From Luteolibacter pohnpeiensis (GTDB lineage: Bacteria; Verrucomicrobiota; Verrucomicrobiia; Verrucomicrobiales; Akkermansiaceae), in contig NZ_JAENIJ010000006.1 in NCBI RefSeq assembly GCF_016595435.1, positions 62,001 through 126,000 on the forward strand: 64,000 nucleotides of DNA, written 5' to 3'. The position numbers were made by a program, and so were the translations under genes. Shown piece by piece: positions 62,107-64,000 of this stretch. Position 1 is the first letter of the stretch; every line of letters begins with the position of its first letter. Under the pieces are notes generated by a model. That model saw only the letters and a program-made list of their open reading frames with translations, was not told where the DNA came from and did no database searches.

Positions 62107-62907
62107 CTAGTTGGCGGACCAGGAGACTTCGATCGGTTTCGGGGTGCCTTTGCCCGCGAGAACCAGGGTCAGTTCCTTCACCGGACCGTCCAAATAGTCG
62201 CTTTTGGTCGCGGTCGCCGCCCATTCAGCACCGTCTTTTTCAAAACGGATCGGATTTTGATCCTTCACGGTGGAGGCGGACGCCGGAAATACCTCGCAGG
62301 CACTTGGGTCGATCTTGGAATCTGCAGGAATTTTGAGGGTCAGCTTCAGCGCTGAATCCACTTCGGACACGCTCAAGGTAACGCCATCCATGGTTTTGGG
62401 GACCTCGGCGATGGCTTTGGAAATGATCTCGGCACTGTCACTCGGGCTTGGCGTTCCGGGAGCGAGCTTGAGAGTGAGTTCCGCATCGCCGGGGACGCAG
62501 GCGTTGTCATTGCAGGTGAGCCAGGAAATTTTTAAGCCGACCTGTGATGGGTTGCTCGCGGAATCCGGTGGGGTGAGCGTGATCGGGAAGGTGGCCTCGT
62601 TGATGTAGCCGAATCCGGCCAAGCCGCCGGTGTTGAAAGAAATCGGGACCGGATAAGAAACATCGCTCGCTTTCCAGCCGTCTGGGAGGTCCCATTTCAG
62701 GGAGAGCTTCATGCCTGCTTCGCCGGGATTGAGCCAGTAGCTGTGCCAGCCCGGCTCCATGCGGAGCTGCACTGCGGTTTGGATCGGCTTGCCAGGCTCG
62801 AAGGTTTCGGACTCCGTCAGCCAGCTGGCTGCGGCGTGACCGGAGTGCACCTCTTGGGCAAACAAACTGCCGGAGGCAGCTAGGAATAGGGCGGTCTTGA
62901 AAAGCAT
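62107..62907 (-). CDS. Exported DsbD N-terminal-domain-like protein
   Basis: 266 residues with a signal peptide ('TALFLAASGSLFAQE'). 'AVQLRMEPGWHSYWLNPGEAGMKLSLKWDLPDGW' in pieces and 'ISWLTCNDNACVPGDAELTLKL' match the immunoglobulin-like periplasmic domain found at the N terminus of DsbD, with the redox pair 'CNDNAC'. The membrane and C-terminal thioredoxin domains of full DsbD are absent. It may pass electrons to the neighbouring redoxin, which is inference. Confidence 0.85.
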   Translation of the reverse strand: MLFKTALFLAASGSLFAQEVHSGHAAASWLTESETFEPGKPIQTAVQLRMEPGWHSYWLNPGEAGMKLSLKWDLPDGWKASDVSYPVPISFNTGGLAGFGYINEATFPITLTPPDSASNPSQVGLKISWLTCNDNACVPGDAELTLKLAPGTPSPSDSAEIISKAIAEVPKTMDGVTLSVSEVDSALKLTLKIPADSKIDPSACEVFPASASTVKDQNPIRFEKDGAEWAATATKSDYLDGPVKELTLVLAGKGTPKPIEVSWSAN

Positions 62908-63000
62908 GGAGGTATACCATGCTTTGATTTCTTATCGACGCAAGTGGAAGATCTCACAAGCGTTTGAAGAGGGGTGAAGCTGGCGCAGCGGGCTGCGCGC

Positions 63001-63786
63001 TTATTTGGCATTCGCCTGCACCGTTGCCGCGGGGTAGCGGTAGTGGCCGGTGATTTGGTAATCGAACAGAACGTTCTCCCACTTCACGCCGGAATCGAGA
63101 TGATGAACGATCCAAGGATGATTGCCGCGATCCAACGGTGATGGAACGACGATGCCAATGTGCGCGTCTCCATTTGGAAGTGTCCAAGTGACGATGTCTC
63201 CTGGATGGTAATCTTTTGCCTCCCGGCTTGGGCGGTTGTTCTCGTCAAGAATTTCATCGCCGTTGCGGCTGAAGAACCGCTGCAGGTTGGCAGCGCGGCG
63301 GTGGTCGATATTGGTATCGGGCCCGGTTGCTTGCCAGAGCTGTGGATAAAGACGGAAATTTTCCTCCATGTCATCATGCACCAGCTGTTGCAGGTCGATG
63401 CCGATCTGGCGGTAGCAGCGAATGATCACATCCTCCGCCTTGCCACGATTCAGCGGGATGTCGCCATTTGGATAATCAATGGTTCGGTAGGTATCGTCGT
63501 AAGTGACCGGGGCACTGCTGTAAGCGACGAGAGCGGCTGCGGCCAGCCGATCTCCCATGTTGTGTGAACTTTCCAAATTGGAAATCACCATGTTCGCCTC
63601 TTCGGCGGAAGTACCGGCCTGAGCGGCTTTCAAAAATGGAATGAACGGCCTGCCAATCATGAAGCCTATGCCAGCCGCAATTACCAGAATCACCCAACCG
63701 CCAAAAAAATTCGGACGCTTTGGTTTTTCCGGGCGAGGACCAATGTATTCGATGGTGTCGTAGAAGGCGGAGCGTTGGCGAGCCAT
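63001..63786 (-). CDS. DUF1287-family membrane-anchored protein
   Basis: 261 residues from ATG 63786 (alternative starts upstream exist). A membrane helix at about residues 26-44 ('GGWVILVIAAGIGFMIGRPF') precedes the DUF1287 domain: 'YDDTYRTIDYPNGDIPLNRGKAEDVIIRCYRQIGIDLQQLVHDDM' in pieces, 'YHPGDIVTWTLPNGDAHIGIVV' and 'VHHLDSGVKWENVLFDYQITGHYRY' in pieces. The domain has an NlpC/P60-like layout with a Cys in 'IIRCYR' and His in 'HIGIV'. It is predicted to act on cell-wall or protein amide bonds in the periplasm; activity is unproven. Confidence 0.85.
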   Translation of the reverse strand: MARQRSAFYDTIEYIGPRPEKPKRPNFFGGWVILVIAAGIGFMIGRPFIPFLKAAQAGTSAEEANMVISNLESSHNMGDRLAAAALVAYSSAPVTYDDTYRTIDYPNGDIPLNRGKAEDVIIRCYRQIGIDLQQLVHDDMEENFRLYPQLWQATGPDTNIDHRRAANLQRFFSRNGDEILDENNRPSREAKDYHPGDIVTWTLPNGDAHIGIVVPSPLDRGNHPWIVHHLDSGVKWENVLFDYQITGHYRYPAATVQANAK

Positions 63787-63899
63787 GGTTATGTGAAAAA
63801 AAAGTCTTTCAAGGCGAGACAAGCAGACAGAACGCCGAAGAGCGATGAATTTTATCGGTCATCTCACGATTTTTCGCGTAGGTCGGTTCTGGACATCTG

Positions 63900-64000
63900 A
63901 TGGAACGTCGGACAAACGGAGGAATGACGATTTTTGAAAGCCCGACACCCCTGCAATGGGGGGCGCTTGATGTGCCGTTGTTCGGCTTGGCGAAGGATTG
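63900..64000 (+). CDS. 5' fragment of an unidentified gene
   Basis: A frame open to the window end, with ATG at 63900 and another at 63924. From the second Met it reads 'MTIFESPTPLQWGALDVPLF' then 'GLAKD'. GGAGG lies just before the second ATG, but only one base away. It is too short to assign. It is divergent from the DUF1287 gene. Confidence 0.4.
   Translation, partial: MERRTNGGMTIFESPTPLQWGALDVPLFGLAKD

Overview
This window looks like chromosomal core sequence from a verrucomicrobium, probably close to Luteolibacter, Haloferula or Rubritalea. The placement rests on gene content: secreted proteins ending in an 'NPDGDGLNNFGEWAFG'-type tail, an ExbB/ExbD/TPR envelope cluster, an archaeal-type prolyl-tRNA synthetase, Trp-Ala/Asp-Pro helical-repeat proteins, SHD1 and DUF4353-type surface proteins, and few Shine-Dalgarno sites. 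No marker gene in the window fixes the genus. I see no prophage, insertion sequence or CRISPR array, and one tRNA gene.

Region by region. 1-5,300: the 3' part of a secreted sulfatase, trxA, a Pro/Ala-rich membrane protein, proS, a small zinc-ribbon protein and tRNA-Arg(ACG). 5,383-13,143 (minus): an envelope operon transcribed from a TonB-like protein with a PA14-like domain, through two TPR proteins, ExbB and two ExbDs, to a HAD phosphatase. 13,318-16,317: a methyltransferase-like protein, a TM2 protein, HU and a YiiX-type cysteine hydrolase. 16,444-23,646: the complete F1Fo ATP synthase operon (atpBEFHAGDC), with a shortened delta subunit and a heptad-repeat lipoprotein inserted between atpG and atpD; proBA follow. 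26,387-33,207: a large lectin-like secreted protein, then a minus-strand group (hflX, an L,D-transpeptidase, a PpiC-type isomerase) and two small membrane proteins.

33,546-41,242: lysS, lysC, a tandem duplication carrying two paralogous TPR-like membrane proteins, gdhA and holA. The duplicated unit has a period of 1,268 bp and left fragments of lysC and gdhA at the central joint. 41,315-44,975: a signal-peptide LRR_5 protein and a DUF4353 protein. 45,074-49,896: tadA, rpe, an LTxxQ-like periplasmic protein, and an AraC regulator divergent from two SDR oxidoreductases. 50,011-58,498 (plus): two paralogous helical-repeat membrane proteins, a 1,035-residue TPR/ankyrin/SLBB-like secreted protein, and a histidine kinase/response regulator pair. 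58,687-64,000: an SHD1 plus HExxH protein, a Tat-exported alkaline phosphatase, a redoxin next to a DsbD N-domain protein, a DUF1287 protein, and the start of one further gene.

The least explained items are the TonB-like/PA14 ExbBD cluster, the lipoprotein in the ATP synthase operon, the lysC/gdhA-flanked tandem duplication, and the ankyrin/SLBB protein beside a two-component system. All calls come from reading sequence and translations by eye; no search was run, so family names reflect motif recognition.
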